From: Phalacrocorax aristotelis
Taxonomy: Eukaryota; Chordata; Aves; Suliformes; Phalacrocoracidae
Direction of reading: 5' to 3'
DNA length: 64,000 nucleotides
Assembly (NCBI RefSeq): GCF_949628215.1
Contig: NC_134288.1
Span: 8,749,682 to 8,813,681, forward strand
Of this stretch, positions 11,510 through 32,970 are shown piece by piece (positions within the stretch are counted from its first letter, which is position 1; each line of letters starts with the position of its first letter). The notes beneath the pieces were generated by a model, which saw nothing but the letters and a program-made list of their open reading frames with translations, ran no database searches and had not been told where the DNA came from. Made by a program: the position numbers and the translations under genes.

Positions 11510-13150
11510 GGCTGGGCCCGGAGACTCCTCCGCGGGGCGTCGCAGCTGTCCGGGGCGAAGGCACCGCTCAGCGCCGGGGCCTGCGCCGCTCCTGCACCCG
11601 AACGCCGGCGCCGTCGTGCTCGGCGCTGGTGCGCTCCCGGCACGGCTCGGGAGCCGACGGGCCCGCCCCGCCGCCGCCGCCGCCCCAAGTTTCGCTTTCC
11701 AGTTCCCCGTAAGGGCCGCCCCGCCGCCCCCGCCCGGCCTCGGCGGGCGGCGCCCCCGCCCTCCCCCGGCCCCGGTGAACATCGCCCCTCCCCCGCCCCC
11801 TTCCCTGTCCCGGTCTCAGAGGGCATCGCCCCCCGCCCTCCCCCGGCCCCGACCCCGTCCCGGTCTCAGAGGGCATCGCCCCCCGCCCTCCCCCGGCCCC
11901 GACCCCGTCCCGGTCGCAGAGGGCATCGCCCCCCGCCCTCCCCCGGCCCCGGTGAACATCGCCCCTCCCCCGCCCCCGTCCCTGTCCCGGTCTCAGAGGG
12001 CATCGCCCCCCGCCCTCCCCCGCCCCCGTCCCAGTCCCGGTCCCAGCGAGCATCGCCCCCCGCCCTCCCCCGGCCCCGGTCCCAGCAAGCATCGCCCCCC
12101 ACCCTCTCCCGGCCCCGGTCCTGGTCCCAGTCCCGGTCCTGGTCCCAACGAGCACCGCCCCCCGCCCTCCCCCGAACCCGGTCCTGATCCCAGTCCCGGT
12201 CCTGTTCCCAGCGAGCATTGCTCCCCGCCCTACCCCGGCCCCGGTCCCGGTCCCAGTCCCGGTCCGGTCAGCACCGCCCCCCGCCCTGTCCCCGGTCCCG
12301 CTCAGCACCGCCCCCCACCCTCCCCCGGTCCCAGTCCCAGTCCCGTTCCCAATAAGCATCGCCCCCCGCCCTTCCCCGGCCCCGGCCCCAGCAAGGATCG
12401 CCGCCCCCGTTCCCACCGAGCATCGCCCTCCCCATCCTCCCCCAGCCCCGGTCAGCATCGCCCCCCGCCCTCCCACGGCCCCGATCCCGGTGGGCATCGC
12501 CTCCCTCGACGAGATCGCGCCCCCCGCCCCAGCCCCATCCCGCTCCCGGCGGGCAGCGCACCCCGCCCTCCCCTGGTACCAGCCGTTACCAGCGGTCAGC
12601 GTCCCCGATGCGGAACCTCGCCCCCGTTCCCGGTGGGAAGAGCAGCCCCCCACCACCCCCACCCAGTGCCGCCGCTACCGCTTTCGGTTTGCCTTTCCCC
12701 CAGCGGGGCGGGGCCAGGCGTCTCCCCGCCCACAAGCGCGCGCACGGGCGCCGGCTGACGTGGTGGAGCGCGGTTCCGGGGCGGGGCCGTGATCGCGGCC
12801 ATGCTGCAGAGCCTGGGGCTGGTGGGCACCATCGCGGAGGGGGACGCGGGGCCTGAGGATCCCGAGTCTGGGGGCTCCGAGGATGAGGAGGTGGGGCTGA
12901 GCAGGGTCTGCTGCCTGGGCCGGGCCGGGCCGGGATGCGATCGTTGCTCATCGGTTTTACCGCAGGAGCTGCGCCGGGCGCCGGGCCTCGGGCGCCGGGG
13001 CCCCGCAGGAGGAGACTTCAGCGCTGCCTTCATCTTCGGCGAGGCGGAGGCCGGCGGGGAAGGCGCCTGGGCGGCGGCACTGCGCCAGCTGCGCGGCAAG
13101 GTGAGGCCTGGGCCGGGGCCGCAGAGCCTGAGGCCGCAGCGCTCCGCGCT
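11440..13150. promoter_or_regulatory. CpG island / divergent promoter of ZNFX1 and DDX27
   Basis: A very GC-rich, CpG-dense block lies between the ZNFX1 start codon (11,509, minus) and the DDX27 start codon (12,801, plus), about 1.3 kb apart. GC boxes (ggggcggggcc near 12,775) and a TGACGTGG element (about 12,752) sit just upstream of DDX27. The two genes are transcribed away from each other, so a shared bidirectional promoter is the natural inference. The exact start sites cannot be read from sequence. Confidence 0.75.
11760..12565. repeat. GC-rich minisatellite in the ZNFX1-DDX27 promoter
   Basis: About 17 imperfect units are built on CATCGCCCCCCGCCCTCC followed by a CCCCGGCCCCGGTCCC-type spacer. 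Unit length varies from about 33 to 60 bp; three neighbouring units at about 11,821-11,970 have an exact 50-bp spacing. The minus strand carries dense runs of four to six G, so G-quadruplex formation is likely. The long proline-rich open frames that cross the array are a by-product of its composition. Confidence 0.85.
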
Positions 13151-16100
13151 CTCCCGGGCTCCTCTTACAGCTCCTCTTGTGTGGTTTCCTGCCTAGAGAG
13201 CGGCCACGACGCTGGATGAGAAGATTGAGAAAGTGAGACAGAAAAGGAAGTCCCAGGTCAGGATCTTTCTCTCTCATTACTGAAAATACTGGTATGGGCT
13301 TGGCCTTCCGGAGGCACAGACTGAAAGCGTGCTGAGCTGCAGTGCTCGAGCCTCAGCTCATCACCTCGACTGGGTCTGCAGCCGCACCTGATGCGTTGCT
13401 GAACTGAGGAGAATGCAGAATTGTTAACATTTAAGGCTATGCAAAACCATGTATCTGTGAATGGGCTCATAATAACAACAAGCAAAAGCTCAAAACTTCT
13501 TTTTATGCTTTTATTTTAAACTTTTTTGAAAACTTTTAAAAAAAAATCTTTTTCTAGGAAAGAGAAGCTAAACAAGCAAAGGTGAGAGATGAAGATGCAG
13601 AGACTGAGGATAATCAAATCAAAAAGGAGGAGTGTGAAGATTTCAGTAGGGACGAAGAAGAGGATGCAGAGTCTCAGTATTCATTAGATGATGAAACTAT
13701 CTTCACAAAAGCAGGTATTAGCAGTACGTAGAGAGGTGGTCAGGGGCAAGAATCTGACAGAGCTGGTTCACTGGAGAAAAGTCTGGGGTGAAGCCTTGCT
13801 GGGAGTGGGCAAGAACCTCTTATTTTTTGTTGTTCTCCTTCTGTGACATTCCTTCTGATTTTGGTCAAGCTTATTTTGAGTGGTAGCCATAGCACTTTAA
13901 TTGAACTTGTCCCTGAGGAAGGCTATTTGCTTGGCATTTCACTCTATTGCATGCCTGTACTTGTTTCCAAGGTTTTTCCCTCAATAACATATTCAGGGCA
14001 AAAAGTATGAGATGAAGGTAGTTACCGTATTTGTTATGTGTTTAGCTGTGCTTGTTAATTCCTGTCACGTTTCTCTTTTTCTGCAGATACGGTCAAAGTG
14101 AAGGAACGGAAGAGATCAAAAAAGGGAGAAAAGGTAAGTGATGGACAGAATGATGGTAGGTCATTCTCCAGCATGTCTTCTGGAGGAATTTGACTTTGGT
14201 TAACACGCCGTAGCTCAGAAACAGCCCAGAGCCCTTCGGTAACATGTTTTGTTGCTGCTTGTGTTGTTCCAGTTTTGTTATTGTTGCTGTTTCTAGGAAG
14301 CAGAGAGCTTTTTTGAAGATGCCTCTCAATACGATGATAACTTGTCATTCCAGGACATGAATCTTTCACGACCTTTGCTAAAGGTATTTACCTAGTTTAG
14401 TTATTACATGTGTTACTCTGGAGAATGTTGTACAGCCTCCACTCCACCGATCAGAACCGTCAAATTCCTATTCTCTTTCAGCCTTTCTGAAAAGGAAATT
14501 ATGTGGGAGCTAGTGTGATAGTCCTTTAGGAGCTGTTATTCTGAAATAATGGAAACCATTCTTTGATTTGCAATATGTCAACGCTATCTTTAGTGAAACT
14601 TGTCACAGAATCGCAGAATGGCTGAGGTTGGAAGGGGTCTCTGGAGGTTGTCTTGTCCAAACCCCTGCTCAAGGAGGGCCACCTAGAGCTGGTTGCCCAA
14701 CAGCATGTCCAGACAGCTTTGGAGTATCAACAAGGATGGAGACTCCACAATCTCTCTGGGCAACCTGTGCCAGTGCTCGGTCACTCTCACAGTGAAAAAG
14801 TGTTTCCTGGTGTTCAGAGGGAACCTCCTGTGTTTCCATCTGTGCCCCATGGCCTCCGGTCCCGTCACTGGGCACCACTGAGAAGAGCCTGGCTCTGCCC
14901 TCTTTTTGCCTTCCCTTCAGATATTTATATAAATGGATAAGATCCTTCCCTTCTCTTCTCCAGGCAGAACAGTCCCAGCTCTGTCAGCCTTTCCTCCTAT
15001 GTGAGATGCTCCGGTCCCTTCATAATCTTCGTGGCCTTTTGCTGGACTCTCTCCAGTATGTCCATGTCTCTCGTGTACTGATGAGACCAGCACTCCAGTT
15101 CTGGCCATACCAAAGGCACAGTTTAATTGCTCTGTCTCCTTTGTAGGCAATCACAGCAATTGGCTTCAAGCAACCAACGCCAATTCAGAAGGCCTGTATC
15201 CCAGTGGGCCTTCTGGGGAAGGATATTTGTGCCTGTGCTGCTACTGGGACAGGTAGGGGGTTGAGCAGGACACAGGAAACATGGAGAATCAGCTATGCCC
15301 AACAATTGATAATTCTTTGTAATTATTCTTAATTTTCTTCTTTAGGTAAAACAGCTGCTTTCATCTTGCCTGTCCTTGAGCGCCTGATTTACAAACCTCG
15401 TCAGGCTCCAATTACACGGGTGTTGGTTCTAGTGCCAACACGAGAACTGGGTATTCAGGTGCACTCTGTCACAAAACAGCTGGCACAGTTCAGCAGTGTC
15501 ACAACTTGCCTTGCTGTAGGTGAGTATTAAGTTGCTTGTGTGAACCGTACAGCCCGCTGTAAACCGCAATACAGAACTGGGAGTTCTGTGGTATAGAACT
15601 GGAGGCTGTTCAGTTATTGCAGGCATGCTTCTAGTAGGTGTGCTATGGTTTAAAATCTCACTTTCCAATACCGTGCCATGCTATTTATTTGTTGGTTTCT
15701 GAGAAAGAAAAGGTGGGGGTCACTTCTATTGTGAATGTGTTATTCATCTGAGTTGTTTCCTATTTCTGAGGCAATTTGGATCTGTGTACTCTGCTGCAGC
15801 CTGCTCAGGGAGTCAGCAGTCCATGTTCGCTCTCTTTCAGGTGGCCTAGATGTGAAGACTCAGGAAGCAGCTCTGCGCTCTGGGCCAGACATTCTCATTG
15901 CCACTCCTGGGCGACTGATTGATCATCTCCACAACTGCCCTTCTTTCCACCTGAGCAGTGTTGAGGTGCTGATTTTGGATGAAGCGGACAGGTACGCTAA
16001 GCAGGACGGCAGTGAAAAATAAGATGGTAGTGTTCTGCTTTTCTTTTCCCAGGCATTAGGGCAGTCTTGCTGCCCTGCCTTAAGTAATGTTTCTTAGCTA

Positions 16101-19100
16101 GAACCAGATGAAGGTGCCTTACCTTGCTGTTTTTCTCCTGTGTAGGATGCTGGATGAATACTTTGAGGAACAGATGAAGGAAATAATCAGGTTGTGCTCC
16201 AACCACCGTCAGACAATGCTTTTCTCTGCCACAATGACAGAGGAGGTAAGACAGGCTGCTGAGAAGCATATTGACACAGAAAGTTGAATAGAAGTTTATC
16301 TAGTCTTTTACCAGAGACTGTATGGACTTTTTTCCTTAACCTGTTTTGGTAGGTGAAAGATTTGGCTTCTGTTTCCCTGAAAAATCCTGTCCGAATTTTT
16401 GTGAACAGCAACACAGATGTTGCCCCTTTCCTGCGGCAGGAATTTATCCGGATCAGACCCAACCGAGAGGGGGACCGTGAGGCCATTGTATCAGGTTAGC
16501 AATGAGCAAGGAAAAGCTGGAATCAGTAGGTGACCATGAAGCAGGCTACTGAGAGGACTTTTCTTTCAGCTCTACTGACACGAACCTTCCCAGATCATGT
16601 GATGCTTTTCACCCAGACCAAGAAGCAAGCTCACCGTATGCACATCCTGCTTGGGCTGATGGGTCTACGGGTCGGGGAGCTTCATGGGAACCTCTCTCAG
16701 GCACAGCGGCTGGAAGCACTCAGGTATTAGCAGGCTTAGTTGGCAATCATAGGCAAAAAAAAGGCAGGAGTCGGAAGTTTTAGGGCAGAAGTGGATTGCT
16801 GTATTCATTGCTAATGCATTTGCTATCTCTTATCTCAGGCGCTTTAAGGATGAGCAGATTGATATTCTGGTAGCTACAGATGTGGCTGCACGTGGACTTG
16901 ATATTGAAGGTGTTAAAACAGTGAGTATTTAGAGTGTTGAGCTTTTTAATGAGTCCATAAGTATCCTTTCCCTACTAACACTGTTTCTGTTGTAGGTAAT
17001 CAATTTTACCATGCCCAACACCACCAAACACTACGTTCATCGAGTGGGGCGGACAGCAAGAGCAGGCAGGGCTGGTCGTTCAGTTTCACTTGTGGGTGAG
17101 GAAGAGCGCAAGATGCTGAAAGATATTGTGAAGGCTGCCAAAACACCAGTGAAAGCCAGAATTCTCCCGCAAGGTATGCACTTCACTGAGGTAAAAAGCA
17201 GGAGAGCAGTAGGCAGGGGATATCATGGTACAGAGGGGACACTAAAAGAAGTGCTACAAACCAGGATGGACTTTTCACGAGCTGCTTCTGATGTTCACGC
17301 CATATCGTTTTCAGATGTCATACTAAAATTTCGAGAGAAGATTGAGAATTTAGAGAAAGATGTGTATGCAGTTCTGTGCTTAGAGCGTGAGGAACGTGAG
17401 ATGCAGCAGTCAGAGGCCCAGGTAAGGGCTTTTTTTTTTTTTTTTAGGAATTTTATTTATTTATTTATTTATTTATTAGGATCTGGACTACACATAGGGC
17501 ATAAAGAAGTTACCCTATTGTTGTAGTTTAGCCCCAGCCAGCAACTAAGCACCACGCAGCTGCTCGCTCACTCCCCCCACCCCTGTGGGATGGGGAGAGA
17601 ATTGGAAGTGCAACAGCAAGAAAAGTCATGGGTTGAGACAAGAACAGTTTAATAATTAAAATAGTAATAGTAATAATGGTGATGATGATGATGATGATAA
17701 TATATAAGGAAAATGAGAGAGAAATGAAGCCTGTTAAAATAAAAAAGGGGAAAAAACACAAGCTCACCACCTGCTGACCGATGCTGCCAGTCCCTGAGCT
17801 GCGATCGCTGTGTCCCCCGGCCAACTTCCCCCAATTAATCACAGAATCACAAGTTGGAAGAGACCTCAGGGATCATCTAGTCCAACCTTTAAATATACGG
17901 GGCATGATGTCATGATATGGAATTATCCCTTTGGCCAGTTTGAATCCACTCTTAGCTGTGTCCCCTCCCCTCCCAGCTGCTTGTGCACCCGGCAGAGCAT
18001 GGGAAGCTACAAAAGTCCTTGGCTAGTACAAGCGCTGCCCAGCAACAACTAAAACATCGGTGTGTTATCAACGTTGTTTTCATGCTAAATCCAAAACACA
18101 GCACTGTACCAGCTACAGCGAAGAAAAATTAACTCCATCCCAGCTAAAATAATGATACCTAATGTACTTAACCTGCCTACTTTAGAAAGGGAAGAGAGAG
18201 GTATTTTTCTAGCCACCACGAGCTCACTTGCTTGAATTATCTCAGATCAATAGGGCAAAGAAGCAGTTGGAGACAGGAAAACAAGAGGCTGCGGGTGAGG
18301 GTTTGGAGCGGAGCTGGTTCCAGACCCGTGAGGAGAGGAAGAAGGAGAAATGTGAGTCATGACACTGCTGCCGTGTTAAATTCCATAGCTGCAACTGGAC
18401 TCTGTACTTCAAGAGGTTCTTTATCCTTTGTTTTTCTTTGTCTCTCCAGTGGCTAAAGCCCTGCAGGAGTTTGACCTAGCATTACGAGGCAAAAAGAAAA
18501 GGAAGAAATTTATGCAGGACAGACAGAAAAAAGCCCAAATGACAGTGAGTACATTTATGAACAAGCAGGACCCTGGGTGGACCATCCTAGTTCTCCCTTA
18601 GCAAAACCTCACATCACTGTAAACTTGCATTTTAACACCTTTCAGCCAGAGGAGAGGTCACAGTTTGAAATCTTGAAATCTCAAATGTATGCTGAGCGGC
18701 TGGCAAAAAGGAATCGCCGAGCAAAGCGAGCCAGAGCCTTGCCAGAAGAGGAACCAGCAGCAGCACCAGCAGGTGGAGACTTTTGTTTTACAGCTGACTT
18801 ACCTTCTGCCAGTTACTTTGTTACAAATAGGTAAACTAAACTAGTTTGTCTAGAGGGAGGCGGTGATCTTTGAGGGGACGGCCACCAGTGTGGGCCAGGG
18901 CGAGCATTTGCAGAGACGAGTCGTTGCTTTTCCTGCTCATTAGGCTAATCGGTGTGCTCAAGACTACTGGCTCTAGTAAACAAGATGATGCTGTGGCCTT
19001 GTCTTTACAGCCAATGTTCTGACTATTGTCTCTGTGTTAGGCCCCAAACGGAAGAAAAAACTGTCTGTGTTTGACGAAGAGCTTACCAACACAAGCAGGA

Positions 19101-19692
19101 AGGCTCTGAAGCAGTACCGTGCCGGGTAATGTTTTAGCAGTTGTATATTAGTCCAGACTTTATTAGGTGTGACTTTTGTTTTTTTGCATCTCTGGCCTTT
19201 CTCAGGGGTACTTTGATATTGGGGAAAAAAGGTGGGCAGAGCAGAAAAGGGATTCTTCCCAGAAGTACTTGTGCTATTGATGTACTTCCATAGTTTTTTG
19301 TCTTACCTTCCCTTCTCTCTTAAAAAGCCCATCATTTGAAGATCGAAAACGCTTGGGTATGACCCAGCATAGGAAAGGAGGAAACTTCAAATCCAAGTCC
19401 AGGTATAGCTCCTTTTACTTTTTTTTTTTTTTCCTGCTGTCTCTTTCCTTCTCTTCTGATTTTTAGCAAGGGCCTTTGAACAGGGTTGTTGGCTCTGCAG
19501 TAGCTTAACCGCCTACCGCAGGTCTGATGCTGGGGCAGTCAAGGATACTGCCTTTAATAGCACATACCTAGGCTTCTCTGTGGGAGAGCATTGCCTAGAA
19601 AATGCTCAGTGCTGCTCCTTATCTATCATTGAGAGTCAGGCTGGTGGAATGTAATTTCAAGTATCTTCTCTTTCAGGTACAAGAGAAAGTAA
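12801..19692 (+). CDS. DDX27: DDX27, DEAD-box RNA helicase
   Basis: Nucleolar DEAD-box ATPase needed for large-subunit rRNA maturation (yeast Drs1 family; PeBoW-associated in mammals). Exons: 12,801-12,890; 12,966-13,100; 13,197-13,256; 13,558-13,714; 14,087-14,133; 14,297-14,383; 15,147-15,252; 15,346-15,519; 15,841-15,991; 16,146-16,245; 16,353-16,494; 16,570-16,723; 16,839-16,920; 16,996-17,173; 17,315-17,421; 18,246-18,351; 18,450-18,544; 18,646-18,772; 19,041-19,125; 19,328-19,402; 19,677-19,692. Total 2,274 nt, 757 residues. Visible motifs: acidic N-terminus; Q motif FxxM...PTPIQ (about 181-206); AATGTGKT (223-230); DEAD (332-335); SAT (363-365); [10 protein letters not shown] (480-489); [11 protein letters not shown] (510-520); and a basic C-terminus ending YKRK. 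The ATG is at the position of human MLADLGLIG. The gene looks intact. Introns hold CR1 fragments and a solo LTR. Confidence 0.97.
14603..15120 (-). mobile_element. CR1 LINE fragment in DDX27 intron 6
   Basis: About 520 bp is recognisable as a CR1 3' region in reverse orientation. It starts with the complement of the CR1 3' end (cacagaatcgcagaatgg) and runs through the typical segment for 'ggttgcccaacagcatgtcc' and 'gcaacctgtgccagtgctc'. It is truncated at its 5' end and carries no intact reverse transcriptase. It ends about 25 bp before the acceptor of exon 7 at 15,147. Confidence 0.9.
17430..17480. repeat. T-run and (TTTA)n simple repeat
   Basis: About 15 T residues are followed by a (TTTA)n stretch, starting 9 bp after the donor of DDX27 exon 15. 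Confidence 0.8.
17519..18157 (-). mobile_element. Solo LTR, ERVL-type, in DDX27 intron 15 (fossil)
   Basis: This is a single LTR of the same family as the LTRs flanking the full element at 21,868-28,611, in reverse orientation. It is flanked by CCTAT on the left and CCTAA on the right, a near-perfect 5-bp target duplication. A short CR1 3' end is nested inside it. It is an old remnant left by LTR-LTR recombination, antisense to DDX27. Confidence 0.85.
17838..17892 (-). mobile_element. CR1 3'-end fragment nested in the solo LTR
   Basis: About 55 bp matches the reverse complement of the CR1 3' terminus (tcacagaatcacaagttgg, gacctcagggatcatctag). It interrupts sequence that is continuous in the sister LTRs, so it inserted after the LTR. 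Confidence 0.8.
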
Positions 19693-19888
19693 GAACTCTT
19701 GGCAATTACCAAATGGCTAACTTGGACATTTCAGACACGCTGTCTCCAGGGCCTGGATTTCTTTGTGTTGCAAGGAGACAATTTCAGTAGAATGGAATAA
19801 TTTTTCTTCAAGTTCTGGAACAGCTTTGGGATGTTTGTTAATACCTACTTGAAGACCCTGCGTGAAAACATCTTCAGCAGCCCATGCA

Positions 19889-19894
19889 ATAAAG
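19889..19894 (+). terminator. DDX27 polyadenylation signal
   Basis: AATAAA lies 197 bp after the DDX27 stop codon. The resulting 3' UTR would be about 220 nt. Confidence 0.7.
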
Positions 19895-19914
19895 GATTGA
19901 TTTTTTTGTTGTTG

Positions 19915-20850
19915 TTTTCTAAAATGTTTGTTCTGGTTTATAGGATAGCTAGAACACCTGAGGGCTGGCATATGTTACATCTTTCTATCAGACTTTTAGT
20001 TCATCTAAGTCAAGTTGTCTTTAGGGCAAAAACTGGAGAACACTTATTGCTTTGTTCATATACTTCTGTGATCTCCATGGTTAGCATGGCTGAAAGCCAT
20101 TTCTATGGTGGAGAGCCTATTTCTAAAGTAGGGGAAAAAACATTGAAAAATGTTCAGACTGACTCTCACAAAGATGGCTTCAGAGATAACAGTCACAGGA
20201 GTTAAAACAAATCTCCAAGAGGATACTACTGTCTGAAGAAAGGATTATCCCCAAGGGGCCAGGGGCACAGACAGCTTCCTCCTAACTGAAAAGAAAGCAG
20301 CTGTAAGCTGAGGCAAGAAGGGAAGACTACAACTAGAGTGCAGGGTGGTTTACCTGACTGTACAGAATTAATGATAATTTGCTCATCCTGGCTTGTTTTT
20401 TTTTCACATGCAGCTCCACCTATAACTAACAAGCAAGTTTACTGTAGGCTATTAAGCAGCAGCTTAATGCAGAGCATCAGAGATCACTCTTCCTAATATA
20501 GGCACCATTTTACTTGTTCCACTGTGAATGAAGCGGGGAGAATTCTGATCAGTAACCCATAGTTAATTTCATCAAAATATTAAACTCTGTTTGAATTTTT
20601 GCTCTCTCCACCATCCCAATAATTTTTTTTCCATCAGGCTTGCTACAACGTCATTGATATGCTTTAATTCCTATAAGGAACACAGGCCAACATTGACCTA
20701 AATCTGTTAACTTCTGGGCTGTCAATACAAAGTGAGCTTTTTTGCTTCAAACTTGCTCTTCTATGGTGACCCAAGTACAGCAGTGAAAGGTAAGGGCTGC
20801 ACTCCTGAAACAGACCAGCACAACAGTGACTCAAAGTATTGGGTTTTCCA
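19915..20850. other. Convergent intergenic gap between DDX27 and SNRPB
   Basis: About 0.9 kb lies between the two facing polyadenylation signals. I recognise no gene or repeat here. Confidence 0.6.
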
Positions 20851-20852
20851 AC

Positions 20853-20858
20853 TTTATT
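20853..20858 (-). terminator. SNRPB polyadenylation signal
   Basis: AATAAA on the minus strand (TTTATT on plus) lies about 125 bp after the SNRPB stop codon, giving a short 3' UTR as expected for this gene. Confidence 0.75.
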
Positions 20859-20982
20859 AAAAAGGGCCAACTTTACAAGCAGTAAATATAAAATATACAT
20901 AGCAAAGTTCTGACAGGTGGTACTGCTTGGTATATTCCCTTCATCAGTCTTCTCACAGTTCTAAGGTACACTACAGAATATC

Positions 20983-31130
<10,148 letters not shown>

Positions 31131-31356
31131 GCGCTTCGTCAGGGGAAAAAATCGTTTAGCGCCTCAAATTGAGTTGTGGCCCAAGCTTCGGGGGCTGCTG
31201 GATGCCAGGCTGCTTTCAGTTCGCTTGACTGATTAAAAATAATAAAAAAGCAGTCCTCTCTCTTTTTCCTGTTGCTATCAGTTTCTGTCTTTGCCAAGAG
31301 ATGGTCTCTACCCAACTCTGTTGGAATGCGCAATATAAGAGACCAGAGTCGTAGGC

Positions 31357-32186
31357 TTAGTGTTTTGCAGCCAAAGTGTGGCTGTGGAAGGCCTTGGAGG
31401 AAGGTAGGGTTCCAGAGACAGAATCTGAGCCACCTGGTTCTTTGGTTTCTCTAGTGGTGGATGTTTCTCTTTGCATGCTAAATGAGGTGACGCAGCCCTC
31501 GGGTTGGACTCTGCTGTGTGCTACCCTCTTGTGCTGCTTGGTCAAGGAAGCTGGCTTCTCTGCACACTTGTCCAGCAAGTCACTGCTAACATCGCTTCTA
31601 CCTTTTGTTTGGCCCATTGGTACCACCGCCTGGGGACTTGCTGAGAACTGACTAGGATGTTTTGTCGCATCTACAGGTTTCAGAAGCTGCAGCTTTTCAC
31701 TTGTTGACAGGGGGATTCTACCAGGCAGCTTTTCTTCTTCATGGAATGTTCTTTCATCCTCCTCATTTTCATTCTGTATGCAGCACACTTTGTTCTCTAT
31801 CTGTAGTGAAAAGAAGGCTGAGTTTGTGAATAGGGAAGTTCTGTTTTAGCTTGCAGCTTCTCAGAAGTCTCTTGAATAGTGTGTTATTAGTGGCTCTGCT
31901 GATTTCTCCTTGCCTTGCAGCTACCCCTACACCACTGCTTTGTACGAAGGAACTTGCTCTGCAGAAGCAGAGTGAATTCATCTTTCATGGATTGCAGCTT
32001 GGCTGCTGTCTCCCTGTATAAAACTGTGAGAATTGCTTGCGTGCTGTTGTTGAGAAGAATGTGCTGTGAGAGACCCATAAGTGACTGATAATCACAATTA
32101 CGCAAAATCGCAGCCTGTGCTTCTTCCCAAGAACTTCTGAACAGTCCTTTTATTAGATGTATCACTGGTGCACTGCAAATATCCAT
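31357..32186 (-). other. Unrecognised minus-strand open frame, possible two-exon gene or gene relic
   Basis: An ATG at 32,186 opens a frame (start MDICSAPVIHLIKG) that is helix-rich and Leu-rich. A second frame runs from 31,800 to a TAA at 31,357 and is polar, with Glu, Ser and Lys. The second is preceded by a good acceptor (ttcactacag at 31,801). A GC-AG intron with donor CAAG|gcaagg at 31,913 would join them in phase, giving 238 residues and a 113-bp intron; this is a hypothesis only. An in-frame TGA lies 15 nt upstream of the ATG. I know no homologue, I see no minus-strand AATAAA within 220 bp downstream, and chance open frames as long as 186 codons exist elsewhere in the window. The head of the frame lies inside the inferred ELMO2 5' intron, on the opposite strand. 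Confidence 0.22.
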
Positions 32187-32873
32187 TGAAAAATTTAAGG
32201 TATGTCACCTCTCTTGTCTGCAGATGTACAGCAAAATCTTTTCAAAGAATGCATTTGACAGACAACCTCATGTTACGAGGCTGACCTGAAGTACCCTTTG
32301 TATTTGTAGTCTAGTCTTCATTGTCCTCTTCTGGAAAGCTGCTTCTGCTGAGCCACTGATCTGCGTGGGTCCTTCAAAGGGTTGTTTGACCCAGACTGCT
32401 GGAGAGTTTCCTACCTTTGTTAATTTTTAGTTCCTGCTTCTCTGGGTTCTGCTTAGCCAATTGATTTTAATGTTTGAATCTCTTCTTTGGTAGGCTCATG
32501 TGATATCTGTTCAATGGTGCTGCCGTGCAAAAAAACAGTCCTTAAGCTCTATTTCTTCCACTGCATATTTGCTCTGCCTCAAACTGATTGGAATAGGGCA
32601 CAGTGTTTCCAGTCATGATTGGGTGCTCATTTATGGAAGAAGTTTGGGGCAGAAATAGTCTAACTTGGGTTACTTTCTGAGTTTGTATGCAGCTGAAAGC
32701 TTTTTTGAGACATGAAGGCAGTGTAATACAACTTGATTGGTTACTGGTTTTAGTGGTGAGGTTATCAAGGAAGCTGCAGACAGAGTGCATTACCTCTAGG
32801 AGCTGTGGGCCAACCTCTGCAGTACTTTTTTTGATGAAACAGGAGACTTTATTTATATTTATACGGTACCTAG

Positions 32874-32970
32874 TGTCATGGTTTAGTGGTGGGCTTGGCA
32901 GTGTTAGGATTATGATTGGACTCAATGATCTTAAGGGTCTTTTCCAACTTAAATCATTCTATGATTTCTG
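32874..32970 (+). mobile_element. CR1 3'-end fragment
   Basis: About 95 bp matches the CR1 3' tail (tgtcatggtttagtggtgg, ggactcaatgatcttaaggg) and ends at attctatgatttc, close to the family's terminal octamer. Confidence 0.85.

Noticed and set aside
11271-12758. 495-codon proline-rich plus-strand open frame, and long Gly/Arg-rich minus-strand frames opposite it
   Set aside because: These are produced by the C-rich minisatellite, whose composition avoids stop codons in several frames on both strands at once. They have no domain content and overlap the divergent promoter.
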